The translations under genes and the position numbers were made by a program. 7,264 bases of DNA from contig DANA01000041.1 of assembly GCA_002508495.1 (NCBI GenBank), positions 35,215-42,478 on the forward strand. The letters are read 5' to 3'. Below are positions 1 to 5,849 of this stretch, in pieces; the first letter of the stretch is position 1, and every line of letters begins with the position of its first letter. Source of the DNA: Methanoregula sp. UBA276. Its GTDB lineage: Archaea; Halobacteriota; Methanomicrobia; Methanomicrobiales; Methanospirillaceae. The notes under the pieces were generated by a model. It was given only the letters and a program-made list of their open reading frames with translations. It searched no databases and was not told where the DNA came from.

Positions 1-576
1 GGAAACCTTGGGTTTGTCATTGCCGATGTTTCAGGCAAAGGCGTCAGTGCCGCGCTCTTCATGGCACTCTCCCGCACCATCCTGCAAGCCAGCGGCAGTG
101 CTGCACCCGACCCTTCCGGCATTATCCGAAACGCCAACCGTCTCATCTACGGTGACGGCAGGTCGAGCATGTTCATCACCGTCTTCTTCGGGATCCTTGA
201 CCCGGAAAAAAAGACGTTTGCCTATGTCAATGCCGGGCATAACCCCCCGCTCCTCTTCCGTGACGGCGAGGCCGGCAGCTGGCTGGGGGGGGAGAAGGGC
301 ATCGCGCTCGGGGTAGTGCCCGAGGTGAACATCGACGCGTCTACACTGGAACTCCGGCCCGGCGACCTCCTCGTCCTCTATACCGACGGGGTTACCGAGG
401 CCTTCAATGAAAACGATGCGTTCTTCGGTGAGGACCGGCTGCTCTCCTGCGTCAGCCGTCACCATGCCCGGCCCGTGCAGGAGATAGCCGACACTATTAT
501 TGGAGAGATCCGCTCCTTTGCGGGGAGTGCGCCCCAGTCCGACGATATAACCCTGGTTATCATCCGGGTAACGTGA
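1..576 (+). CDS. SpoIIE/PP2C-type serine phosphatase domain protein, 3' part only
   Basis: This is the C-terminal 191 residues of a protein whose start lies left of the window; the frame is open from base 1 to the TGA at 574-576. The stretch is a typical SpoIIE/RsbU phosphatase domain. It shows IADVSGKG near residue 7, the ALFMALSR helix after it, NAGHNPPLLF at 77-86, YTDGVTEA at 127-134, and QSDDITLVIIR at the end. D9, D129 and D181/D182 match the acidic metal-binding positions of PP2C enzymes. Family members dephosphorylate serine or threonine in partner-switching pathways, usually anti-sigma-antagonist-like STAS proteins. In archaea they often carry PAS, GAF, HAMP or receiver sensor domains upstream, but any such part is outside the window. 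The substrate cannot be read from here. An ATG at 61 falls inside the domain after the first catalytic Asp, so it is not the start. The domain call is firm; the pathway is unknown. Confidence 0.93.
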   Translation, partial: GNLGFVIADVSGKGVSAALFMALSRTILQASGSAAPDPSGIIRNANRLIYGDGRSSMFITVFFGILDPEKKTFAYVNAGHNPPLLFRDGEAGSWLGGEKGIALGVVPEVNIDASTLELRPGDLLVLYTDGVTEAFNENDAFFGEDRLLSCVSRHHARPVQEIADTIIGEIRSFAGSAPQSDDITLVIIRVT

Positions 577-624
577 ACGGGATACGGTATGCGGGGGCGA
601 GTTTTGTCCCTGCAGAAAAATACA

Positions 625-1191
625 TTACCCTTCGATCCCGTCATTGCGGCCAAAGAGAAGTATGTCTGATTCGTCATGCAGGCGGCTGCTTGCGAGATCC
701 CGCGCAGGTTCCCTGCCCGGTGGCAGGAGGCAGGCATCCAGTGTATGGAGAAGGTCTTTTGCCCCGGTAACATCGTGGGTTTTTTCTAGTTCTTGGATAA
801 GGACGACGATCCGGTCGCGGCTTACCGTGTCGTGCCCGAGCAAAGCCTGCGGGCACCCGAGGTTTGCATGGCAGACAGCAGCAGTATACACGTCGAGGCG
901 GGCCCGGAGTTCCGCGTGCAGCAGGCACCGGTACGCTGATCCCCGCTCACGTTCAAGGCAGGTGAGTTCATGCCCGGCTGCCTGGAACACAGCCATGAGG
1001 GTTGCTTTTTTCGCGCTGTCGCTATCCAGTGCATCGAAGAGTTCCCGGATCCCGCACCGCTCAAAATACGGGGCTGATGCGGGGTATTTTCCCAGCGGCG
1101 TGATCCTGGAAAAATGGGTTTTTGTTTCGGCAACCGCCCGGGCATAGCGCTCAAGGCGGTGGCAGAGGTACGTGGCAGATTGCGTGTCCAT
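625..1191 (-). CDS. Hypothetical protein, about 188 aa, not recognised
   Basis: I do not recognise this protein. The frame is open on the minus strand and ends with TAA at 625-627. The first ATG is at 1191. A TTG at 1221 would add ten residues, and neither start has a clear Shine-Dalgarno site, so the start is uncertain. The product is soluble-looking, with no signal peptide or membrane segment. It appears mostly helical, with charged stretches such as RERGSAYRCLLHAELRARLD at about 81-100. Seven cysteines (10, 46, 78, 89, 107, 113, 154) are scattered without a CxxC pair, so a zinc or Fe-S site is not evident. The C-terminal 30 residues look polar and flexible. Coding is supported by a natural amino-acid mix; the opposite-strand frame over 644-1147 is Ser/Arg-rich like a shadow. 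It converges on the phosphatase gene with 48 bp between stops. Function unknown. Confidence 0.6.
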   Translation of the reverse strand: MDTQSATYLCHRLERYARAVAETKTHFSRITPLGKYPASAPYFERCGIRELFDALDSDSAKKATLMAVFQAAGHELTCLERERGSAYRCLLHAELRARLDVYTAAVCHANLGCPQALLGHDTVSRDRIVVLIQELEKTHDVTGAKDLLHTLDACLLPPGREPARDLASSRLHDESDILLFGRNDGIEG

Positions 1192-1398
1192 GGGTATCAG
1201 CAGGAACTGGTTGTGCGGCAAAACCCGCGGTGTGTTGCGGGCCGGAACAAAAGCCTGTTGCAGTGATCTATGTTGCGTTTCCTCTCTAAAAAAACCCTGA
1301 CCTGCTGTATCATTTTCTCTTGTGGAAATGCGCTGGACCTTTCGGCAACCTTCCTCTTTTTAATCATGCAGCGCAAGAACTGATCCACAGCATACATC
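1192..1398. other. Divergent intergenic region
   Basis: This 207-bp gap separates the hypothetical gene on the minus strand from the CDF gene on the plus strand. It is more AT-rich than its flanks. It contains an A7 run at 1288-1294 and a TATA-like element at 1357-1364. I see no tRNA, small ORF with credible composition, or strong repeat in it. It probably holds the promoters of both flanking genes. Confidence 0.5.
1357..1364 (+). promoter_or_regulatory. Possible TATA box for the CDF gene
   Basis: TTTTTAAT lies 35 bp upstream of the ATG at 1399. Archaeal TATA boxes sit about 25-30 bp before the transcription start, which would place the start near 1385-1390 and leave a leader of roughly 10 nt. 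That fits the absence of a Shine-Dalgarno site before the gene. The match to the archaeal consensus is only moderate. Confidence 0.35.
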
Positions 1399-2352
1399 AT
1401 GGCACATGCACCGTCTGGTCGGGGATACGTCGGGGGGTCGTACAGGACACGGGAGCGGACGGTCTTAACCAGCCTTGTGGTGGATCTCGTTCTCTGGATC
1501 CCCGACATTGTCGCCGCGGTCCTCTCCGGCTCGATCGTCCTCTTCGCCGATGCCGTAAAATGCGCAAACGAGATCCTTGCCACCTTCTTTGCCTACCTGA
1601 CCATCCGCAAGATGGCCCGTGGCGGTGTTGGAAAATATGATTACGGGATGGGAAAGTTCGAAACCATCACCTCCGTCATCACCGGCGGGGTCATGCTCAT
1701 CTCGCTCCTGCTTGTCTTTGGCACGGCCATCTACCGTATCGTCCATCCCGAAGGCCTGGTCCACACCGGTGTCCTGCTCGGGATCTTCCTGATGGTCGTC
1801 GGGGTCGGGGCCAACTCGTGGCTCTGGTTCCGGAACTTCCGGCTCTGGCAGAAGGAGCCCTCGCCGATTCTGGACTCACAGTGGCGGCTCTTCCGGACCA
1901 AGGCATTCTCGGATGCTTCTGTGCTCGCCGCACTCCTTGCCAGCGTGATCTTTGCGCATTTTTCCTGGTCGCTCTACATCGACCCGCTGGCATCCTTTGT
2001 GATTGCCGGCTTCCTCTTCTTCTCCGGCTACCGGGTCATCACCCTCTCGCTTCCGGATCTTCTGGACAAGACGCTGGACGAGGAACTCCAGATGGTCATC
2101 GTGCAGCACCTTGCCGAATTCTTCAACGAGTACTCCGCCCTGCACGGCGTGCGCTCGCGGCGTTCGGGCAGCAACGTCTATATCGAAATCTTCCTTGCAT
2201 TCGATTCCCAAAAACCGATGGGGGAGGTGCAGGAGAGCATCAACCGGATAAAGGCAGCGCTTGAGGAGGATATCCCCAAAAGCTGGGTCAGTATCATGCC
2301 AACCGACAAACCCGTCCCCTGCGACCCGGCAGTGTCTGGTACCTGTGCCTGA
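1399..2352 (+). CDS. Cation diffusion facilitator (CDF) family protein with non-canonical metal site
   Basis: This 317-aa inner-membrane protein has the CDF architecture. There are about six hydrophobic segments (roughly 22-42, 43-68, 88-112, 122-143, 172-188, 190-212) and then a soluble C-terminal domain ending near residue 305. CDF landmarks are GS(I/V) before segment 2, GMGKFET at 83-89, HPEG after segment 3, SDAS in segment 5, and LLDKTLDEE at 221-229. Family members export Zn, Fe, Mn, Co or Cd by proton exchange. Aligned by eye with E. coli FieF, the four site-A ligands D45, D49, H153 and D157 become K54, E58, K168 and D172. The loop-site histidines become Y80 and M84, and of the C-terminal site only H249 remains. 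Metal transport is therefore doubtful. ATG 1399 is the first start after an in-frame TGA at 1381. The gene converges on the amidase-deiminase gene, 12 bp apart. Family is firm; substrate unknown. Confidence 0.9.
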   Translation: MAHAPSGRGYVGGSYRTRERTVLTSLVVDLVLWIPDIVAAVLSGSIVLFADAVKCANEILATFFAYLTIRKMARGGVGKYDYGMGKFETITSVITGGVMLISLLLVFGTAIYRIVHPEGLVHTGVLLGIFLMVVGVGANSWLWFRNFRLWQKEPSPILDSQWRLFRTKAFSDASVLAALLASVIFAHFSWSLYIDPLASFVIAGFLFFSGYRVITLSLPDLLDKTLDEELQMVIVQHLAEFFNEYSALHGVRSRRSGSNVYIEIFLAFDSQKPMGEVQESINRIKAALEEDIPKSWVSIMPTDKPVPCDPAVSGTCA

Positions 2353-2364
2353 AAGAGGATCTGG

Positions 2365-4281
2365 CTATTTCCTGGGCTGCTGCTGGGTTGCGCAGTGGAA
2401 CGTCCCGTACCCTTCGACCATCGCACGGGCATTGATCCCATTGACCATCCGGTCCGGGAAGAGTTCTTCAAGGATCCGTACCGCCTCATCGTCATGGGGG
2501 TCGTCAAAGAGCGGGACGATGACGACGGTATTGCCGATATAGAAGTTCGTGTAGCTGGCAGGGTACCGCATGCCGTCCGCTTCCACCGGTGCCGGCATCG
2601 GCAATTGAATGACTTTGAGCGGGGTGCCGTTCTGGTCGGTTGACCGGCAGAGGATCTCGTAGTTCTCGCGGAGTGCCCCATAATTGACATCGGTTTCGTC
2701 CGACTCGTACGCGCAGACCACGGTCGACGGTCCGACAAACCGGGCAATGTCATCGATATGGCCATCGGTATCGTCACCTTCGATCCCGTTGTTGAGCCAG
2801 ATGACCTTCTCGATGCCGAGATATCGTTTGAGGAGATCTTCAATCTCGTCCTCAGTCAGGTGGGGGTTCCGGTTGGGGTTGAGGAGGCACGCTTTGGTCG
2901 TGAGCACCGTCCCTTTGCCGTTCACATCGATGGAGCCCCCTTCAAGCACGATGCCCGGCTCAAAGACGGCAAGGTCCATCCAGCGGTTCATGAGGTGCGG
3001 GATCTTCCCGTCAGCGATCTGGCTCTCGTACTTGCCACCCCATGCATTGAACTCCCACCGGACCATGGCAACCTCCCGCAGGGCGCGGTTGACCACAAAT
3101 GTCGGGCCATAGTCGCGAATCCAGACATCCGAATAGTCATTGGTATGCAGCGCAACCCGCTCAAGGTCAACGCCCATCTCCCGGAGGCGTGCCCTGACCC
3201 TGCGGTGGACGACTGCGCTCGGAACAAAGACCTCTACCCTTTCGGATGTGTGGAGGCCTGCAATGAGATCAAAGTAGGCTTTCTCGACTGCAGGAAGGTC
3301 CAGGAAGGTCAGCTTGTTATGCGGCCACGCGATCCAGACCGCCTCGTGCGGTTCCCATTCTGCGGGCATCCAGAACCCGCGGTTCTGCGGGGTGTCCCCC
3401 TCCCGGAGATCGGGCGAGACCGCGCTCTTCCCCGAAAAAACCTCCGCGATCCTGCCATACGTATCCGGCCGCCGGTTGCGGAAAAAACCCCAGGAGTCCT
3501 GCACGGCACGGTTCATGGACAGGTCGAGGTCAGCGACCAGCACCTCTTCAGAATCCCCGGCTTTTGCTAGGACGTTGCCGAACGCATCGCAGACGAACGA
3601 TCCCCCGAAGAACCGGATGCTCTCTTCTGTTCCCACGCGGTTGACTGCCGCGACATGGACGCTGTTTGCTATCGCATGGCTCCTCTGGATGGTCTCCCAG
3701 GCCCCCTGCCAGTCCCCTTCAGCGGGATCGCGATCGCCCGGCTGCCCGATGGTGGTCGGGTAGAAGATGATGTCTGCACCTTCAAGCGCAACGCACCGTG
3801 CGGCTTCAGGATACCACTGGTCAAAGCAGATGAGGACGGCAATCGTCCCGTGCCGGGTCCCGTACACCCGGTAGGTATCGCCCGGGTAGAAGTATCCTTT
3901 CTCGGAAAAGCCGGGGTCCTGCGGGATATGCACCTTGCGGTACGGGGGGAGGATGCTCCCGTCGGCATCGATCACGACTGCCGTGTTGTGGAACCTGCCG
4001 TCAGGGCTCCGTTCAAAGAGCGGGACGATGATGACAATGTTGTGATCGCGGGCGACAGCGGAGAAGATGCCGGTCGATTCCCCGGGCACCGTTTCTGCGT
4101 ACGGTGCCACATCGCTGCCGGTATGCTGGGGAAAATAGGGTGTCCGGTACAGCTCCGGCAGGCAGATGATCTGTGCGCCGGCTGCTGCTGCCCCGATGAC
4201 CCTCTCTTTTGCCCGGATGAGCATCTCTGCCCGGTTGCCCGAGATCTCCAGCTGCAAAAGGGCGATCCGTACGGTTTCCAC
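2365..4281 (-). CDS. Fused N-carbamoylputrescine amidase / agmatine deiminase
   Basis: This cytosolic protein of 638 aa joins two complete enzymes. Residues about 3-280 are a nitrilase-superfamily amidase of the AguB type, with the triad E43 (LPELYRTPYF), K116 (PYRKVHIPQDPGF) and C152 (LICFDQWYPEAA), ending in FRNRRPDTYG. A linker of about 20 residues follows. Residues about 302-636 are agmatine deiminase (AguA, Porphyromonas-type arginine deiminase fold). It has GFWMPAEWEPHEA at its start, D390 (WIRDYGPTF), E447 (LEGGSIDVNG), H508 (DGHIDD) and the nucleophile C630 (HCATQQQP). Together they should convert agmatine to N-carbamoylputrescine and NH3, and then to putrescine, CO2 and NH3. All key residues are present in both halves. 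I chose GTG 4281 because a TATA-like box lies inside the longer frame that begins with GTG 4344. No arginine decarboxylase, the source of agmatine, is visible nearby. Confidence 0.93.
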   Translation of the reverse strand: METVRIALLQLEISGNRAEMLIRAKERVIGAAAAGAQIICLPELYRTPYFPQHTGSDVAPYAETVPGESTGIFSAVARDHNIVIIVPLFERSPDGRFHNTAVVIDADGSILPPYRKVHIPQDPGFSEKGYFYPGDTYRVYGTRHGTIAVLICFDQWYPEAARCVALEGADIIFYPTTIGQPGDRDPAEGDWQGAWETIQRSHAIANSVHVAAVNRVGTEESIRFFGGSFVCDAFGNVLAKAGDSEEVLVADLDLSMNRAVQDSWGFFRNRRPDTYGRIAEVFSGKSAVSPDLREGDTPQNRGFWMPAEWEPHEAVWIAWPHNKLTFLDLPAVEKAYFDLIAGLHTSERVEVFVPSAVVHRRVRARLREMGVDLERVALHTNDYSDVWIRDYGPTFVVNRALREVAMVRWEFNAWGGKYESQIADGKIPHLMNRWMDLAVFEPGIVLEGGSIDVNGKGTVLTTKACLLNPNRNPHLTEDEIEDLLKRYLGIEKVIWLNNGIEGDDTDGHIDDIARFVGPSTVVCAYESDETDVNYGALRENYEILCRSTDQNGTPLKVIQLPMPAPVEADGMRYPASYTNFYIGNTVVIVPLFDDPHDDEAVRILEELFPDRMVNGINARAMVEGYGTFHCATQQQPRK

Positions 4282-4320
4282 GTCCCATCCACTCGTGGTA
4301 TACGGGTTCTTTTTTATGGG

Positions 4321-4328
4321 ATATATAG
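4321..4328 (-). promoter_or_regulatory. TATA-like box for the amidase-deiminase gene
   Basis: On the minus strand this reads CTATATAT, a good archaeal TATA match. Transcription would start near 4296-4300, leaving a leader of about 15-19 nt before GTG 4281. This argues against the upstream GTG at 4344, which would lie upstream of the transcript. A GGATGG stretch a few bases before GTG 4281 may serve as a weak ribosome site. Confidence 0.5.
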
Positions 4329-4393
4329 GGTGCCGGTAGTGCACGGGACACTCCGGATGGTATGATGCTGTCCGGCCGCGTTCTGATCCGGGA

Positions 4394-4418
4394 GGGTTTC
4401 CTCACACGTGAAAAACCC
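4394..4418. repeat. Nested inverted repeat, 25 bp
   Basis: The outer arms are GGGTTT (4394-4399) and AAACCC (4413-4418). The inner arms are TCAC (4402-4405) and GTGA (4408-4411), around a 2-bp centre. The inner and outer arms are separated by 2 bp on the left and 1 bp on the right. It could be a dimeric protein-binding site or, if transcribed, a hairpin. It lies about 70 bp upstream of the minus-strand TATA box. Confidence 0.5.
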
Positions 4419-4426
4419 CTGTATTG

Positions 4427-4441
4427 CCCGGATATTCCGGG
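4427..4441. repeat. Short perfect inverted repeat, 15 bp
   Basis: CCCGGA (4427-4432) and TCCGGG (4436-4441) flank a TAT centre. It sits between the nested repeat on the left and the first TGCACCA-type palindrome on the right. CCGG-rich palindromes are easily formed in GC-rich DNA, so significance is moderate. Confidence 0.45.
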
Positions 4442-4445
4442 ATCC

Positions 4446-4601
4446 TGGTGCACCATCTCTAAAAAAAGGTACGTTTGTGGTGCATTTCCAAGAGATCTGG
4501 CGAGGATCAGATGATAATCGTTTAATATTCTGCACCACAATGTTTACCCTATGGTGCGTAACCAACGATTTTTCTTGTGTCGTTGTGTCTTTTCTGCACC
4601 A
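4446..4601. promoter_or_regulatory. Array of five TGCACCA-type elements, helically phased
   Basis: The elements are a perfect palindrome TGGTGCACCA (4446-4455), TGGTGCA (4478-4484), TGCACCA (4531-4537), TGGTGCG (4552-4558, one mismatch) and TGCACCA (4595-4601). Two copies share the longer form TTCTGCACCA (4528-4537 and 4592-4601). The second and third form a 9-bp inverted pair (TGTGGTGCA and TGCACCACA). Centre spacings are 30.5, 53, 21 and 43 bp, close to 3, 5, 2 and 4 turns of 10.5 bp. Two copies lie just after the TATA-like box of the transporter gene and near its expected transcription start, a position typical of repressor sites. I know no archaeal regulator with this site. The repeats are seen directly; the operator role is inferred. 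Confidence 0.6.
4521..4528 (+). promoter_or_regulatory. TATA-like box for the SatP-like gene
   Basis: TTTAATAT is a fair archaeal TATA match in an AT-rich stretch. It predicts a transcription start near 4550 and a leader of about 75-80 nt before ATG 4628. TGCACCA-type elements lie directly after it and at the expected start. Confidence 0.4.
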
Positions 4602-4627
4602 GATTATGATTATTTGTGAGAATATCT

Positions 4628-5218
4628 ATGGAACCTATCGAAGAAAAGAGCAGGAACAACCTGTTCATGATCGACAACACTGCCAACCCCGCACCGCTCG
4701 GGCTCTGTGCATTCGGGATGACCACTATCCTTTTGAGCATCCATAACGCCGGTGTAACTGCCCTTTCGAGCCCTATCATTGCCATGGCGGTATTTTATGG
4801 CGGCCTTGCCCAGCTGATCGTGGGCCTCATGGAGTGGAAGAAGAACAATACATTCGGGATGGTCACGTTTGGGAGCTTCGGCCTCTTCTGGATCTCCTTT
4901 GCCGCGATCCTGGTCATGCCGGCGCTTGGCCTTGCAGCAGCGCCGACAACCCTTGACCTAGCAGCATTCCTTGCGGTATGGGGCATCCTGATCATCGGCC
5001 TCTTCATCTGCAGCCTCAGGATGCACCGGGTCCTCCAGGTAACGCTTGCCGCAGTCGTGCTGCTTGTCGTGCTCCTTGTTGCGGCGAACCTCTCCGGCAT
5101 CCACGTGGTGCATACCCTTGCGGGCATCATGGGCATCATTGCCGGTGGCCTCGCCCTCTACATGGGAATCGGGACCGTGATCAACGAGATCTATGGCAGC
5201 CGGGTCGTCCCGGTCTGA
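4628..5218 (+). CDS. Acetate/succinate transporter family protein (GPR1/FUN34/YaaH)
   Basis: This 196-aa membrane protein belongs to the AceTr family (E. coli SatP/YaaH, yeast Ady2). The signature NPAPLGL is at residues 20-26, followed by CAFGMTTILLSIHN, the FYGGLAQLIVGLMEWKKNNTFG block of segment 2, and FGSFGLFWISFA of segment 3. About six hydrophobic segments fill the protein after a short polar N-terminus of about 20 residues, the normal size for the family. Members move acetate, and sometimes succinate, with protons or as a channel. Many hydrogen-using methanogens need acetate as a carbon source, so uptake is a reasonable guess. ATG 4628 is chosen over GTG 4616 because the sequence GTGAG just before it can act as its ribosome site and the family start is short. 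The upstream element array suggests regulated expression. Family is firm; substrate is inferred. Confidence 0.93.
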   Translation: MEPIEEKSRNNLFMIDNTANPAPLGLCAFGMTTILLSIHNAGVTALSSPIIAMAVFYGGLAQLIVGLMEWKKNNTFGMVTFGSFGLFWISFAAILVMPALGLAAAPTTLDLAAFLAVWGILIIGLFICSLRMHRVLQVTLAAVVLLVVLLVAANLSGIHVVHTLAGIMGIIAGGLALYMGIGTVINEIYGSRVVPV

Positions 5219-5757
5219 TCCCATAGTTCCCCTTTTTTAATCTGGACATACAACACCTCGTCCATGACGATGCCGTTTTTCACGACGGCCTTCTGGTGCA
5301 CTGCCTCCCGATTGAACCCGTTCTTCTCCAGCACCCGCATGGATGCCGGGTTGTTAGAAAAGACTCCTGCCTGGATGCGGTGAATGTCGAATTGGGCAAA
5401 TGCGAGCGGGACCAGAGCCCCGACTGCAGCGGTTGCGATCCCCCTGCCCCGATGGGGCATGGCAAGCCAGTACCCGATCTCGGCAGTCTTCCGGTACACG
5501 TCCGTAAGGGGGTGGATGCCGATCCCCCCGGCTACGTTGCCATCCACCTCGATTGCAAGCAAAAGGCCGGGCGCTGACCCGGTCGCCAGCTCAATGAACC
5601 GGCGGGCATCGTCAGTTGTGTAGGGTGAAGGAAACCCGTCCCGCATCGTTGCCGCAATAGTTGGGTCGTTCGCAACCCGGGCAAGTCCGCAGATGTCGTC
5701 TTCAGACCACGGCCGAAGAATAGCCCCCCGGAGGGAAATCGTGATACCGGCGTCCAT
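5191..5757 (-). CDS. GNAT family N-acetyltransferase, RimJ/RimL type
   Basis: This 188-aa cytosolic protein has the order of a RimJ/RimL-type GNAT domain. It starts with an ISLRGAILRPWSEDD strand-helix opening and has the central GGIGIHPL and AEIGYWLAMPHRGRGIATAAV block. The acetyl-CoA pyrophosphate loop is R103-G-R-G-I-A. The NNPASMRVLEKNGF helix follows at 135-148. Members acetylate ribosomal-protein N-termini, other protein amines, or small molecules and antibiotics; the substrate cannot be told. ATG 5757 is chosen, with AGGT four bases upstream; a TTG at 5832 would add 25 residues of unlikely N-terminal sequence. The stop (TAG at 5191-5193) lies inside the transporter gene, giving a 28-bp convergent overlap. 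The last dozen or so residues are thus encoded opposite the transporter's C-terminus. Confidence 0.9.
   Translation of the reverse strand: MDAGITISLRGAILRPWSEDDICGLARVANDPTIAATMRDGFPSPYTTDDARRFIELATGSAPGLLLAIEVDGNVAGGIGIHPLTDVYRKTAEIGYWLAMPHRGRGIATAAVGALVPLAFAQFDIHRIQAGVFSNNPASMRVLEKNGFNREAVHQKAVVKNGIVMDEVLYVQIKKGELWDQTGTTRLP
5233..5238 (+). terminator. Possible T-run terminator after the SatP-like gene
   Basis: Six thymines, preceded by CCCC, begin 15 bp after the transporter stop codon. Archaeal RNA polymerase can terminate on T-runs without a hairpin. The run lies within the antisense GNAT reading frame, where it encodes part of the IKK stretch, so it may exist only for coding reasons. 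Confidence 0.35.
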
Positions 5758-5814
5758 AGGTACCTGTTCAGGTTGTCCCCCGGATGCAATAACCTGCCGG
5801 TCCGCAAAATCGAC

Positions 5815-5826
5815 CCATATCTTAAT
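5815..5826. promoter_or_regulatory. Possible two-way promoter between the GNAT and pirin genes
   Basis: An AT-rich block in the 92-bp gap reads CCATATCTTAAT on the plus strand and ATTAAGATATGG on the minus strand. On the plus strand it would start transcription near 5846-5852, at or next to the pirin ATGs at 5850 and 5853, so that mRNA may be leaderless. On the minus strand it would start near 5795, about 38 nt before the GNAT ATG. The match is modest in both directions. Confidence 0.3.
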
Positions 5827-5849
5827 GAGCAATCATGTCCTGTTGTCTC

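Larger units (their letters stand above)
4282..4627. other. Divergent regulatory region between the amidase-deiminase and SatP-like genes
   Basis: This 346-bp gap is AT-rich toward its right side and lacks a credible gene; the open frames across it have shadow-like composition. It holds a TATA-like box for the minus-strand gene, a nested inverted repeat, a short hairpin-like palindrome, a perfect 10-bp palindrome, further TGCACCA-type elements, and a TATA-like box for the plus-strand gene. The individual elements are listed separately. Confidence 0.7.

Noticed and set aside
644..1147. Plus-strand open frame of 167 codons opposite the hypothetical gene
   Set aside because: Its translation is dominated by Ser and Arg, typical of a shadow frame in GC-rich DNA; the minus-strand frame has more natural composition.
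1283..1294. The 12-mer TCTCTAAAAAAA occurs here and again at 4456-4467, both in intergenic DNA
   Set aside because: It is mostly a homopolymer run with a short pyrimidine lead, which is expected in AT-rich gaps; no further flanking similarity was seen.
2758..3570. Long plus-strand open frame of 270 codons
   Set aside because: It lies wholly opposite the amidase-deiminase gene, whose catalytic motifs are unmistakable; this is an antisense shadow.
3655..4365. Plus-strand open frame of 236 codons
   Set aside because: It is antisense to the amidase half of the fusion gene and shows no recognisable domain.
4495..4512. Inverted repeat ATCTG / CAGAT with an 8-bp spacer
   Set aside because: Five-base arms with this spacing occur often by chance, and it does not share the TGCACCA motif.
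4408..4746. Plus-strand open frame of 112 codons across the regulatory gap
   Set aside because: It overlaps the transporter start in another frame, includes the TATA-like box and repeat array, and has no plausible protein features.
5105..5111. Extra TGGTGCA inside the transporter gene, with another near 5293 in the GNAT gene
   Set aside because: Both are in coding DNA, isolated, and explained by codon sequence; they do not extend the upstream array.
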